Part shown: one piece after another, positions 1-7,677 of the stretch
How the letters are laid out: every line of letters begins with the position of its first letter
Position numbering within the stretch: the first letter of the stretch is position 1
From: Akkermansia muciniphila
GTDB taxonomy: Bacteria > Verrucomicrobiota > Verrucomicrobiia > Limisphaerales > UBA9464
Length of the DNA stretch: 32,210 nt
NCBI GenBank assembly: GCA_945900455.1
Contig: CAMDJH010000040.1
Coordinates: forward strand, 1-32,210
Direction: 5' to 3'
The notes under the pieces: model-generated
What the model was told of the DNA's origin: nothing
The model's input: the letters and a program-made list of their open reading frames with translations, nothing else
The model's database searches: none
Translations under genes and position numbers: made by a program

Positions 1-184
1 GTTTCTTCCGATTGATTTGCCCGTAAAGGAGCCGACAGCGGGACCGGCCATTGGTTTCGTGCCGCCAAGGGGGTGAATTGCCCGAAGGAACGCAATGGAG
101 CACAAGAGAACCGGAGCATCCAGGCAGTGCATCCGTGCCCGCCTTTGCATTCCTTGCGTTCCTTTACCGCAATCCCCTGAACCC

Positions 185-793
185 CGTATGGTCAAAATAC
201 TCATGCGGCCTCTCGGTGATAGAATTTCAAGAGGCCGCCGAGGCGCTCACGAGTCTGTATATCCCCTGACATTTCACCGATCCGATCCTCGGGCGCTGGA
301 AACAGGATCACGTTGCCCGTGCCTGGGTGATTTCGCTCCGCGTGGAAGTGATTCACGTAATACGTGATCAGCCCGGCGGAGGTCCAAACTTCGGGGGTGA
401 AGAAATCCACGGCAGCCAAGACTTCGGTGTGGGTACAAATGAATTCCCGCCACGAAGTCTTCCGCTCCCGATCCGGTGCTGGAAGAAGGCCGTGGCGTTC
501 GAGAACATTGCCAACGGTCTGATGACTGACCTCGTAACCCAAGTTGCTGAGCGCACCCACAATCCGGCGATAGCCCCAACTTCGGTTCTCACGAGCCACC
601 TTGAGAATTCGGTTCTCCGTCACCAGATACTCGTTGCGCAGAAGGAGTTCCTGATCAACCGAAGCGGAGATATACGCCAGCATTCGTTTCCAATTCATCG
701 AAGAGACTTAACCGAGCCAAAGGCCTGGGAGCAATCTGTTGATCGCCCTGCAAATCGTTGAACATTGGCAGGTTCGAGTTTTTTGACCGTACG
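185..793 (-). mobile_element. Integrase-derived non-autonomous element, copy 1 (long form)
   Basis: The left end begins CGTATGGTCAAAATACTC and the right end, read on the minus strand, begins CGTACGGTCAAAAAACTC. These form imperfect terminal inverted repeats of about 18 bp. The interior encodes, on the minus strand, the two ends and part of the middle of an integrase. The same ends recur at 7289-7675, 11749-12135 and 25566-25953, always in this orientation. This copy is about 220 bp longer than the others because it keeps an integrase segment they lack. Near the left end is a hairpin, GCGGCCTCT at 205-213 pairing with AGAGGCCGC at 230-238. The right end abuts the truncated esterase gene. I see no clear target-site duplication. 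Boundaries are good to a few bases. Confidence 0.8.
201..698 (-). pseudogene. Integrase core-domain protein, internally deleted remnant
   Basis: This 165-codon frame keeps pieces of a DDE-type integrase/transposase (rve family, IS3/IS481-like) that I recall as roughly 360 residues long. Residues 1-32 match the usual N-terminus (MNWKRMLAYI, then LLLRNEYLVTENRIL). Residues about 33-100 match the middle section (ENRSWGYRRIVGAL, then VLAAVDFFTPEVWT). Residues about 107-165 match the C-terminal tail (NHFHAERNHPG, then ERLGGLLKFYHREAA). Two in-frame deletions are inferred. One removes most of the helix-turn-helix region after ENRIL. The other, after ITYYV, removes most of the catalytic core, including the later acidic catalytic residues. 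The frame is open but cannot encode an active enzyme. It lies entirely inside the element described above. The family resemblance is strong; the deletion sizes come from memory of full-length relatives. Confidence 0.75.
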
Positions 794-795
794 AC

Positions 796-1599
796 GTGTT
801 CACTCCCGTCAGGCAGAACGGCGCGGCGATCGTCCATTTGGCCAGTGGCGGCTGGCACAAATCTCACACCGATCCGAAGAATTTCGCCGAACTTGTCAGG
901 CGCGGCTACACCGTCTTTCGCGTAACGCACGCGGGCGAACCGAAATTCACCGTCCTCGAACAAGCGCCCGACGTCGCCCGCGCCGTTCGGTTCGTTCGTT
1001 TTCATGCCGGGGAGTACAACATCGATCCGAATCGCATCGGAATTGAAGGCGCATCGTCCGGTGGGCACATGTCGCTGCTGCACGCCATGGGCGGCGACGA
1101 CGGCGACGCCCGAGCGAGCGACCCGGTCGATCGCATGTCGAGCCGGGTGCAAGCCGCCGCCGTATTCTTTCCGCTGACCGACCTTTTGAACTACGGCGAG
1201 CCCGGCGCGGTGCAGGGAGGCGACTTCGGCCCACTCACGTTCCATCGCGCGTCGTTCGATTTCGCCGAGTACGACCCGACCACCCGCGCCTTTGTCAAAG
1301 TGACCGATGCCACCAAACGCCGCGAATTGCTCAGGCAGGCGTCGCCGATCACGCACGTCACCAACCTGAGCCCGCCTACGCTGCTCCTTCATGGCGACAA
1401 GGACGTGGTCGTGCCGCTGCAGCAATCGGAAGTGCTGGCAGCGAAGCTCAAGGAGGCAGGTGTCCCGGTCAAACTGGTGGTGCACAAGGACGGCGGTCAT
1501 CCGTGGCCTGACTTCTGGCGAGTGGACGGATGGCAACTGGCCGATTGGTTTGACCAGTATCTTAGGGCTGCTCAGCCAGCCAAAACTGGAAAGCCGTGA
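796..1599 (+). pseudogene. Alpha/beta hydrolase (acetyl-esterase/prolyl-oligopeptidase type), 5'-truncated by element copy 1
   Basis: The protein is an alpha/beta hydrolase of the BD-FAE/prolyl oligopeptidase-like kind. Such enzymes are usually secreted and cut esters or short peptides. An oxyanion-type SGGW motif lies near residue 18. The nucleophile elbow is GASSGG with the likely serine at residue 87. The acid is D203 in HGDKDVVVP and the catalytic histidine is H235 in GGHPW. All triad residues are present. The normal N-terminus (signal peptide and first strands, roughly 50 residues) is missing. Codons for D-V-F-T-P run directly out of the element's terminal repeat, and an in-frame TGA at 784-786 lies inside that repeat. 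The GTG at 796 is only a formal start. I found no matching N-terminal fragment in bases 1-184. It is probably a dead gene, although a short product from an internal start cannot be excluded. Confidence 0.8.
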
Positions 1600-1741
1600 T
1601 GCCGTGGCGGCACAGCATCGCTGCGGGGTTTGAATTGAATTTCGCCCATTAGAAAGTGATTGATTGTGTAGCGACAGTTAGTCCGAGAGGCCCTCGTGGC
1701 ACGTCGCCAAATCCACGTCCCGCACCACACCGCCTCGACGA

Positions 1742-4564
1742 TTAATGATTAAATCGAAACTCGGCGCCGCTGACCAACCCCCACACAAGCTGTTCAAGGG
1801 CGTTCCGGGAGGTAATGTCGCTGGGGATTGAAACGATGGGCGTGGACGCAAGCTTCCTCGCCTCCGACAGTTCGGAGTTGAGCGCCGCCTGCTGCTGGGT
1901 CGCAGCGTCATCATTGGGGACCAACTGCAAGCCGAAGATTCCTGCGCTACCTGCCTTGGGCTTGGTTGATCGGAGGGCGACCACATTTCGGCCCTCGATC
2001 AGCGTGCCATTGGGCAACTCAAAGCGGCGGCTTCGGTCGAGGTGATCCTCGAGGGAGTGGCTCAGGTCTACTCTCTTCCCGTTGATCCAAGCCGTCATTC
2101 CATCAGGAGATGGCAGGATGAGTTGGAAGGCTGCCGTCGGCTTGAGCTCCTTGCGGGTGAGGGTGAACTCGCGCCGAAGGACCAAATCCTGGCTGGGCGG
2201 TTCGGAGTTGGCGTCGGTCTTCGGGGATTCAGTTCCCAAAACGGAGCTACCCAGGGCCGACGCCAAGCCCCACTGGCTGTCGTCAAAATCGGGCTGGGTC
2301 CAGCTCTCCCCTTGGACGGGTTGCGTGGTGCTGTATCTCCAGCCTGCCGAGTTCGCCGCCAACACGGGCTCGGAGGGCCGCCACGAAGCCAACTCCGCTT
2401 GAATTTGCGCGATTCGCTTCTGGGTTCGTTCGTTCCGCAGCCGCTCGGCGTTGGCCACTGCGGCCCGTTCGGCCCGCTCGTTCTCTGCCACCGTCGAGTG
2501 CCGGTTGAGATACTGGCCCATTACTTCGATCTCCGTATCGGTGGGCGGCCGGCCAAGTACCGTCCACACCGTCATATCCACCTGCTCGCGGCGGTCGGTG
2601 AGTTTTGCGAGCTGGGCCCCCAATGGCGCCGCGATCAACTTCAGCCGCTCAGGATCGTTGCTCATGCCCAAAGGCTCATCCATGTCGACCTGAAAACCCT
2701 CGCCTGGTCGATCAATAATGCCGGCAAAGCTCGTCTGGGCAGAACTTTCGAGGGATTCGATCTTTTTTTCCAAAGCTGCCGGGGAGTCTTTCGCGGTCGA
2801 GGCGGACGAGAATTCGGAGTTTGCCAGCAGCAGCACGGACATGCCGAACTGCATCGGCGTCAGCGGGCGAAGATTTGCCACGGCAAAGAGCTCCTGGCCG
2901 GGCGCTGAACCCTTCTCCAACCGGCTGGATCGCGAATAAGCCTGGCTGCTGACCAGCCCTTGAATCAGACGGCGCAGGTCCCAATGGTGATCGATCAAAT
3001 CCCGGGACAACCACCGGAGCAGGGCAGGATGGCTCGAGGGATTTTCCGAGTGCATTTGGTCCATGCGCACCACCAATCCGTAGCCATAATAGCGGGACCA
3101 AAGACGGTTCACGATCGATCGGGCGATCAGGATTTGGTTCTCGGGAAGTTCCGCGGTCTTGACGAATTCGCGTCGCGAACTGAAGAACGGTTCCGGCGGA
3201 AATTCCTTGGCCTTTTCGAAGTTCTTCTTAAAACCCTCAATCCGCTTATTCTCGTCCTGAATGGCCTTGCTCAGATCGCGGACGTTGGGCCGGGGCGCCT
3301 CAACCACGGCGCCGCTGAGGAACTTCAGCCCCACTTTTTTCGCCTCTCCGGACTTGGTCTTGAACTCCAACTCGCTCGGGCCGAATTGTTTTTCGCGAAG
3401 CGTCCCTTGAAATTCGTAGCAACGGGAGAAGAAATTCTTCACTCCCAGGAAATAATCCTGAGTGAGGGTTTTAACGTAGGGATGAGTGTGACACTGGCAG
3501 CAGGACAGATTGATACCGAAGAAGATCGAGCTGACATCGCGGGTGAGCAGGTCCGGGTCGTTGAGCCGCTTGGTTACGAATTGTTCCGGGCCTTGGGGAT
3601 CCGATCCTTCCCCCAGCAATTCACGAAAAATCCGGTCCCACGATCGATTCTCGTTCATCGCGGCCAGAAAGTAGCCGCGCTGATCGGGCCCGGTCGCGTC
3701 CGGTCCCCGCACCATGGCGTTGAGTTCCGTGGCCGCGTGGCGCTTGTACCAAGGGGTAGTCAGCAGGCGCTCCACGAGCTGGGCCCGTTTGTTAGCGTCT
3801 GGGGAACTAATGTAAGTCTCGGCTTCTTCGCGCGACGGAGTTCGACCGGCCAAATCGAGCATCACCCGTCGCATCAGCTCCGCGTCGCCCACTTGCGGGG
3901 TCGCGATCACGCCGGCCTGTTTGAGTTTGGCGTCAATATAGTGGTCGATGACCTCGGGTATGGGCCGCTCGGGCGCCAACAGGTCGGCCGGGGATAGCTC
4001 CAGATCTGTCTTGCCGCGTTTAATCCCCGGCGTGCCTGCTCCGGCGCCCACGATCTTGTTCTCTCCCGGCCAGGCGGCGCCCTGGTTGATCCAATCACGG
4101 ATCAGATCGATTTTCTCCTTGGCGAGGGGTTCGCCTTCGTTGGGCATTCGATCTTCGTCCCCTTTGGGCAGAAGGATCCGCTTGTAGACCTCGCTCTCCG
4201 TCGCCTTTCCGGGGACAATAATCGATCCGTTCCGGCCTCCGGCGAAGGCGGCGCTCCGTTGGTCGAGCCGCAGTTTGCCTTTCTGTTTCTCGGCTCCGTG
4301 ACACTCGAAGCAGGACTCTTTGAGAAGGGGGAGAATTTGCTGTTTGAAGTCGATCACCTTGCTGTCGGCGATCAGGGCACGCTCGGCGACCAGAAGGGCC
4401 GAGGCGGCTAGCAAAACGCACTTAACCAGGCGGCGCGGGCCTGCTCGAACCGGCTTGGGCTGGAGCGAGTCCGGGTTCAAAAACCTCGGGTCATCCCCAG
4501 CTTCCGCTGCGTTCACCGGGGCACCCCGGACGTCACAGCTGCCTAAATTTGGGGTGATCCTCAT
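1742..4564 (-). CDS. PSCyt1/DUF1549/DUF1553 cytochrome-like protein with an added beta-sandwich domain
   Basis: This 940-residue exported protein belongs to the large planctomycete/verrucomicrobial family whose genes accompany DUF1501 genes. An unusually long N-terminal stretch precedes a hydrophobic segment at about 47-66 (signal peptide or anchor). A cytochrome c-like heme motif, CFECH, follows at 85-89. DUF1549 (about 200-400) contains a second CxxCH-like site (CCQCHTHP). DUF1553 (about 470-700) contains the NRLW and HPALLRWLSRD blocks. A charged, probably helical segment comes next (about 700-740). A galactose-binding-like beta-sandwich spans about 741-883 (GWRYSTTQPV, DFDDSQW, AWINGK). 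The family's usual last block, LVWGLVSGAEFRFNH, closes the protein, so the sandwich is an insertion before the true C-terminus. The start lies 6 bp after the WD40 gene stop, so the genes are probably co-transcribed. Function of the family is not established; redox or polysaccharide-related roles have been suggested. Confidence 0.88.
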   Translation of the reverse strand: MRITPNLGSCDVRGAPVNAAEAGDDPRFLNPDSLQPKPVRAGPRRLVKCVLLAASALLVAERALIADSKVIDFKQQILPLLKESCFECHGAEKQKGKLRLDQRSAAFAGGRNGSIIVPGKATESEVYKRILLPKGDEDRMPNEGEPLAKEKIDLIRDWINQGAAWPGENKIVGAGAGTPGIKRGKTDLELSPADLLAPERPIPEVIDHYIDAKLKQAGVIATPQVGDAELMRRVMLDLAGRTPSREEAETYISSPDANKRAQLVERLLTTPWYKRHAATELNAMVRGPDATGPDQRGYFLAAMNENRSWDRIFRELLGEGSDPQGPEQFVTKRLNDPDLLTRDVSSIFFGINLSCCQCHTHPYVKTLTQDYFLGVKNFFSRCYEFQGTLREKQFGPSELEFKTKSGEAKKVGLKFLSGAVVEAPRPNVRDLSKAIQDENKRIEGFKKNFEKAKEFPPEPFFSSRREFVKTAELPENQILIARSIVNRLWSRYYGYGLVVRMDQMHSENPSSHPALLRWLSRDLIDHHWDLRRLIQGLVSSQAYSRSSRLEKGSAPGQELFAVANLRPLTPMQFGMSVLLLANSEFSSASTAKDSPAALEKKIESLESSAQTSFAGIIDRPGEGFQVDMDEPLGMSNDPERLKLIAAPLGAQLAKLTDRREQVDMTVWTVLGRPPTDTEIEVMGQYLNRHSTVAENERAERAAVANAERLRNERTQKRIAQIQAELASWRPSEPVLAANSAGWRYSTTQPVQGESWTQPDFDDSQWGLASALGSSVLGTESPKTDANSEPPSQDLVLRREFTLTRKELKPTAAFQLILPSPDGMTAWINGKRVDLSHSLEDHLDRSRRFELPNGTLIEGRNVVALRSTKPKAGSAGIFGLQLVPNDDAATQQQAALNSELSEARKLASTPIVSIPSDITSRNALEQLVWGLVSGAEFRFNH

Positions 4565-4570
4565 ACATCT

Positions 4571-5608
4571 TCATACATTCACAATCTTCCATTGCACGAT
4601 GCTTCCCCGCCCAAGATGACGCTGATCGCCCAGCGGCCCGACAGTATAGAGAACGTCAGACGCCTCGTTCATAGCCATGTCGAATACCAGGATCGGCGAT
4701 TTTGTCTCCCGCAACATCGCGTTCTTTTCCAAATCAAAGAAAACCAACTTCTGCTCGGATCCGGCCCCGCCGGCGCCCAGCAGCCATTTGCCCGCGTGGT
4801 GGAAGCAGACGCGCTCATAGAAAAAATTCCCGCCGATCCGAAAGTCGTGCGTTTGCAACCCCTTTTGCCAGTCGTAAACCTGAATCATCGACTTGCTGCC
4901 GCTAATGTTTGAAGTGTCGCCTGCCAGATTGCCGCCCAAGGCCAGAAGGTTCCCATCCGGGGAGAAAGCAACCGTGCGAATGCCTCCGTAGGTATGTCCG
5001 TTCGTATCATGGGTATAGAAAAACGGGGCGTGAATGGCGGCTACCTGCTTCCCGGTCGCAACTTCCCAAACCAAGGCGTGGCCGGACTGATCCGCGGTAG
5101 CCAGGTATTTTCCATCCCGGGAAAAGCAGCAGGTATACAGCTTGGAAACCAGCAGGAAAGGAGTCAGGCCCTCGTGACCGCGAAACTCGCGGACCGGCTT
5201 GCCCGTCTCCGTTTCCCAAAGCCGGCAAACCATATCATCGCAAACGCTGGCCAGCGTTCCTCCATCGGGCGCCAGCGCCAGCCCACGGATCCACTTCGGC
5301 TGCTCTACTTTCCGAATCGGTTGGTGGGTTTCCCGATCCCACCAGACGAGCTGATGATCTGAACCCGAGGAGATCAGGCATTTGGAAGTGGCCACCAAGC
5401 CGCTGACAAAGCTGATATGAGCGTCCCAATGGGTCGGGGTTGGCTCGGGGGCGGCCAGATCCACGTGATAAATCTTGCCCGTGTTCCCACCGGCAAACAC
5501 CTGTTCCGTGCCGGCAACCCGCGCCACGCTCAATAGATCCAGCGCGGCCTTGTCCTTTTGCACTAAGACCTGCTTGGTCAGCTTTAGGTCGTTGGGGGCA
5601 TCGGCCAT
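4571..5608 (-). CDS. WD40-repeat beta-propeller protein
   Basis: This 345-residue protein is built of WD40-like blades. Visible repeats include DLAAPEPTPTHWDAHISFVS, GSDHQLVWWDRETHQPIR, CDDMVCRLWETETGKPVREF, ADQSGHALVWEVATGKQV and IQVYDWQKGLQTHDF, about six or seven blades in all. Unlike its neighbours it has no signal peptide or membrane segment (N-terminus MADAPNDLKLTKQ), so as annotated it should be cytoplasmic. It sits between the DUF1501 gene (about 98 bp upstream) and the DUF1549/DUF1553 gene (6 bp downstream) on the same strand, which suggests one operon. WD40 proteins in such clusters are thought to act as scaffolds. No enzymatic motif is seen. The fold is confident; the role is unknown. 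Confidence 0.85.
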   Translation of the reverse strand: MADAPNDLKLTKQVLVQKDKAALDLLSVARVAGTEQVFAGGNTGKIYHVDLAAPEPTPTHWDAHISFVSGLVATSKCLISSGSDHQLVWWDRETHQPIRKVEQPKWIRGLALAPDGGTLASVCDDMVCRLWETETGKPVREFRGHEGLTPFLLVSKLYTCCFSRDGKYLATADQSGHALVWEVATGKQVAAIHAPFFYTHDTNGHTYGGIRTVAFSPDGNLLALGGNLAGDTSNISGSKSMIQVYDWQKGLQTHDFRIGGNFFYERVCFHHAGKWLLGAGGAGSEQKLVFFDLEKNAMLRETKSPILVFDMAMNEASDVLYTVGPLGDQRHLGRGSIVQWKIVNV

Positions 5609-5706
5609 GGCAGATTTTGGGGTTGGGTAACCATTCTAGCGGCGTTATTCCTGAACTGGCCGAGGGGCAAATCTGCGAAACTCATCCGAATGATCATCCG
5701 AATGAA

Positions 5707-7047
5707 TCAGGCCAATACGGCTTTCACCGGTTCCGTTCCAAAATCGGTCAACGGAACGGGTCGACCGTCCGTCGGGGAGACATTTTCCTTCTTATGATCA
5801 ATGCCGACCGCATTGAAAATGGTGGCAAAGAACTGCTGGAGGCTGACGCGTCCCTCGACGATATCGGTGCCGTCTTCGTTGGTTTGGCCGTAAATCACTC
5901 CGGGCTTTATCCCGCAGCCAGACAAGGTGGCGCTCGTCCTCGGGAAATGGTCGCGTCCCTGGTTGATATTGATATGCGGGGTACGGCCCATTTCCGAGAA
6001 AGTGACGACCAACGTATGTTCCAAGAGCGCGCGTTCCTGCAAGTCATCGAGCAGTACCGACATCACGTAGTCGAGTTCGGGAACCATCTCGTTGTGCGAT
6101 TCAAAGTTCTGGCCGTGAGTATCCCACCAACCGCGGTTGACCCGCACGTAAGGCACACCCGCCTCGATCAACCGTCGCGCCACCAGCGCCTGCTTCCCGA
6201 ACGGAGTCGGGCCATACAAGTCGCGAATCTTTTGGGGTTCCCGCTCGATATCGAACAGCTTCGCGTTGCCCATCAAACCCCGAACCCGGGAATAAGATGA
6301 GTTGAGACTGGCCAACGCCCCATCCCGTCCCCGGCCCGCCACGAACTCGCGGTTCAGTAGATCGCGCAATTCGCCACGATCCTTGTGGTCGTAGTCCGTT
6401 AGGCCTCCGGGCAGGGTAAGTCCTTCGGGCGCCATCCGAAGTACGGACTGTGGGATGGTAAAAGGCGGCACGGCGGCACCGGTCCCAGGCTTGATGTCAA
6501 TCGGATCCCAGCGTGAGCCCAAGAAACCGGCCGACTCGTAATAACTTTGTCCAAGGTAATTCGAGAATACGACGCTATGGGGAAGTTGGCTGTCCGGGGC
6601 CGCCAGTTCGTGGGCGACCATCGCGCCAAGACCCGGGTACTTCAGCACGCCGGTCGTCGGTTTGCCACCTTCCAGCGTGCTGACGTGGTCCCCATTCTTG
6701 GTGTCCAACGAGCGAATGACCGCCGTATATTTGTGAATCCTCGTCGACATCCGGGGCATCAGTTCCGAGATGCGGTAGCCCGGCACCGACGTGGGGATGG
6801 AAATGAATGGGCCACCGGTCGGCCGGCCGGGCTTGGGATCCCAGGTTTCAAACTGGCTGGCTCCGCCATTAAGGAAAATGACAATAACCCGCTTCTGCTT
6901 GCGTTGGAGCACGTCCGCCATGACCGGCGATTTCAACAGGGCCAACCCGCCCAACCCCGCCGCGAAAGCCTTTCCGGACTCGCCGAGAAACGCCCGGCGG
7001 TTTAACAAATGCTCCTCCAACCCGCGCTGGATAAATGGCCTGCTCAT
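5707..7047 (-). CDS. DUF1501 family protein (alkaline phosphatase/sulfatase-like fold), Tat-type signal
   Basis: This 446-residue member of DUF1501 is distantly related to the sulfatase/alkaline phosphatase superfamily. The N-terminus has a twin-arginine-like motif, NRRAFL at 16-21, followed by a hydrophobic, glycine- and alanine-rich stretch to about 38. This suggests export of a folded protein. Family blocks are FLNGGASQFETWDPKPG near 58-74, GWWDTHGQNF in the middle, and EMGRTPHI followed by GRDHFP. The Asp/His residues in these blocks are the likely metal ligands. It is the first gene of a three-gene minus-strand operon (DUF1501, WD40, DUF1549/DUF1553), the reverse of the order in the neighbouring cluster at 7678-11519. 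No strong ribosome-binding site is seen; the ATG at 7047 fits the signal peptide well. Substrate is unknown. Confidence 0.9.
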   Translation of the reverse strand: MSRPFIQRGLEEHLLNRRAFLGESGKAFAAGLGGLALLKSPVMADVLQRKQKRVIVIFLNGGASQFETWDPKPGRPTGGPFISIPTSVPGYRISELMPRMSTRIHKYTAVIRSLDTKNGDHVSTLEGGKPTTGVLKYPGLGAMVAHELAAPDSQLPHSVVFSNYLGQSYYESAGFLGSRWDPIDIKPGTGAAVPPFTIPQSVLRMAPEGLTLPGGLTDYDHKDRGELRDLLNREFVAGRGRDGALASLNSSYSRVRGLMGNAKLFDIEREPQKIRDLYGPTPFGKQALVARRLIEAGVPYVRVNRGWWDTHGQNFESHNEMVPELDYVMSVLLDDLQERALLEHTLVVTFSEMGRTPHININQGRDHFPRTSATLSGCGIKPGVIYGQTNEDGTDIVEGRVSLQQFFATIFNAVGIDHKKENVSPTDGRPVPLTDFGTEPVKAVLA

Positions 7048-7288
7048 AGGTTCGTGTCTTCTCGCCGGTGACCAGTGATAATAATAGGAATTTGCTTAAC
7101 GCTCCGCGGCTAGGGAGATTTGGCTTTGTGGCAAAATGGACTTCTGTGGCACGGTCCGCTCCCTGAATTGGCCTGTCAATGTGCTTTCGGAGGGGGCGAG
7201 CCCGTCGAGTGGGGCATTCGGGGTCACCGGAGGCGAAATCGCAAGATTTTCTCGATGACGCTGGGATTATCAATGAGCGCAATGATCC

Positions 7289-7675
7289 CGTATGGTCAAA
7301 AAACTCATGCGGCCTCTCGGTAAAAAAATGTCGAGAGGCCGCCGAGGCGCTCGCGAGTCTGGATGTCCCCTACCCTTTCACCGATCCGATCCTCGGGCGC
7401 TGGAAACAGGATCCCGTTGCCCTTGCCTTGGTGATTTCGTTCCGCGTGGAAATGATTCACGTAGTTTTCAAGGCAGTGGGGCATTGAGGATCCGGTTCTC
7501 CGTCACCAGATACTCGTTGCGCAGGAGGAGTTCCTGATCAACCGAACCGGAGAGGGTCGCCAGCATTCGTTTCCAATTCATCGACGAGACTTAACGGCGG
7601 CAACGGCCTGCGGGCAAGCTTCTGGTTGCCCTGCAAATCGTTGAATACTGGTAGATTCGAGTTTTTGACCTTACG
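7289..7675 (-). mobile_element. Integrase-derived MITE-like element, copy 2
   Basis: This 387-bp copy starts CGTATGGTCAAAAAACTC and ends, read on the minus strand, CGTAAGGTCAAAAACTC. The minus strand encodes fragments of the integrase N-terminus (MNWKRMLAT... through LLLRNEYLVTENRIL) and C-terminus (NHFHAERNH... through YREAA), joined out of frame at about 7475. The left end carries a perfect 11-bp stem, GCGGCCTCTCG at 7309-7319 with CGAGAGGCCGC at 7332-7342. Its right end stops 2 bp short of the stop codon of the DUF1501 gene at 7678. Length and deletion structure match copies 3 and 4, so all three probably descend from one deleted founder moved in trans. The 241 bp between this copy and the DUF1501 gene ending at 7047 must hold that operon's promoter; I see no convincing box there. 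Confidence 0.8.
7299..7342 (-). terminator. Possible terminator formed by the left end of element copy 2
   Basis: On the minus strand an 11-bp perfect stem with a 12-nt loop is followed after five bases (ATGAG) by TTTTTT. Minus-strand transcripts leaving the DUF1501 gene at 7678 would read through the element and meet this structure. The spacing between stem and T-run is longer than in a typical intrinsic terminator. Copy 3 has the same stem at 11769-11802 with a weaker T-run. Confidence 0.3.
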
Positions 7676-7677
7676 GG

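Noticed and set aside
185-793. Intact insertion sequence with a working integrase
   Set aside because: The frame lacks most of the catalytic core and the helix-turn-helix region; only an incomplete 165-codon remnant is left.
2042-3997. Long plus-strand open frames of 288 and 345 codons
   Set aside because: Both are antisense to the DUF1549/DUF1553 gene and show no domain; such shadows are common in GC-rich coding DNA.
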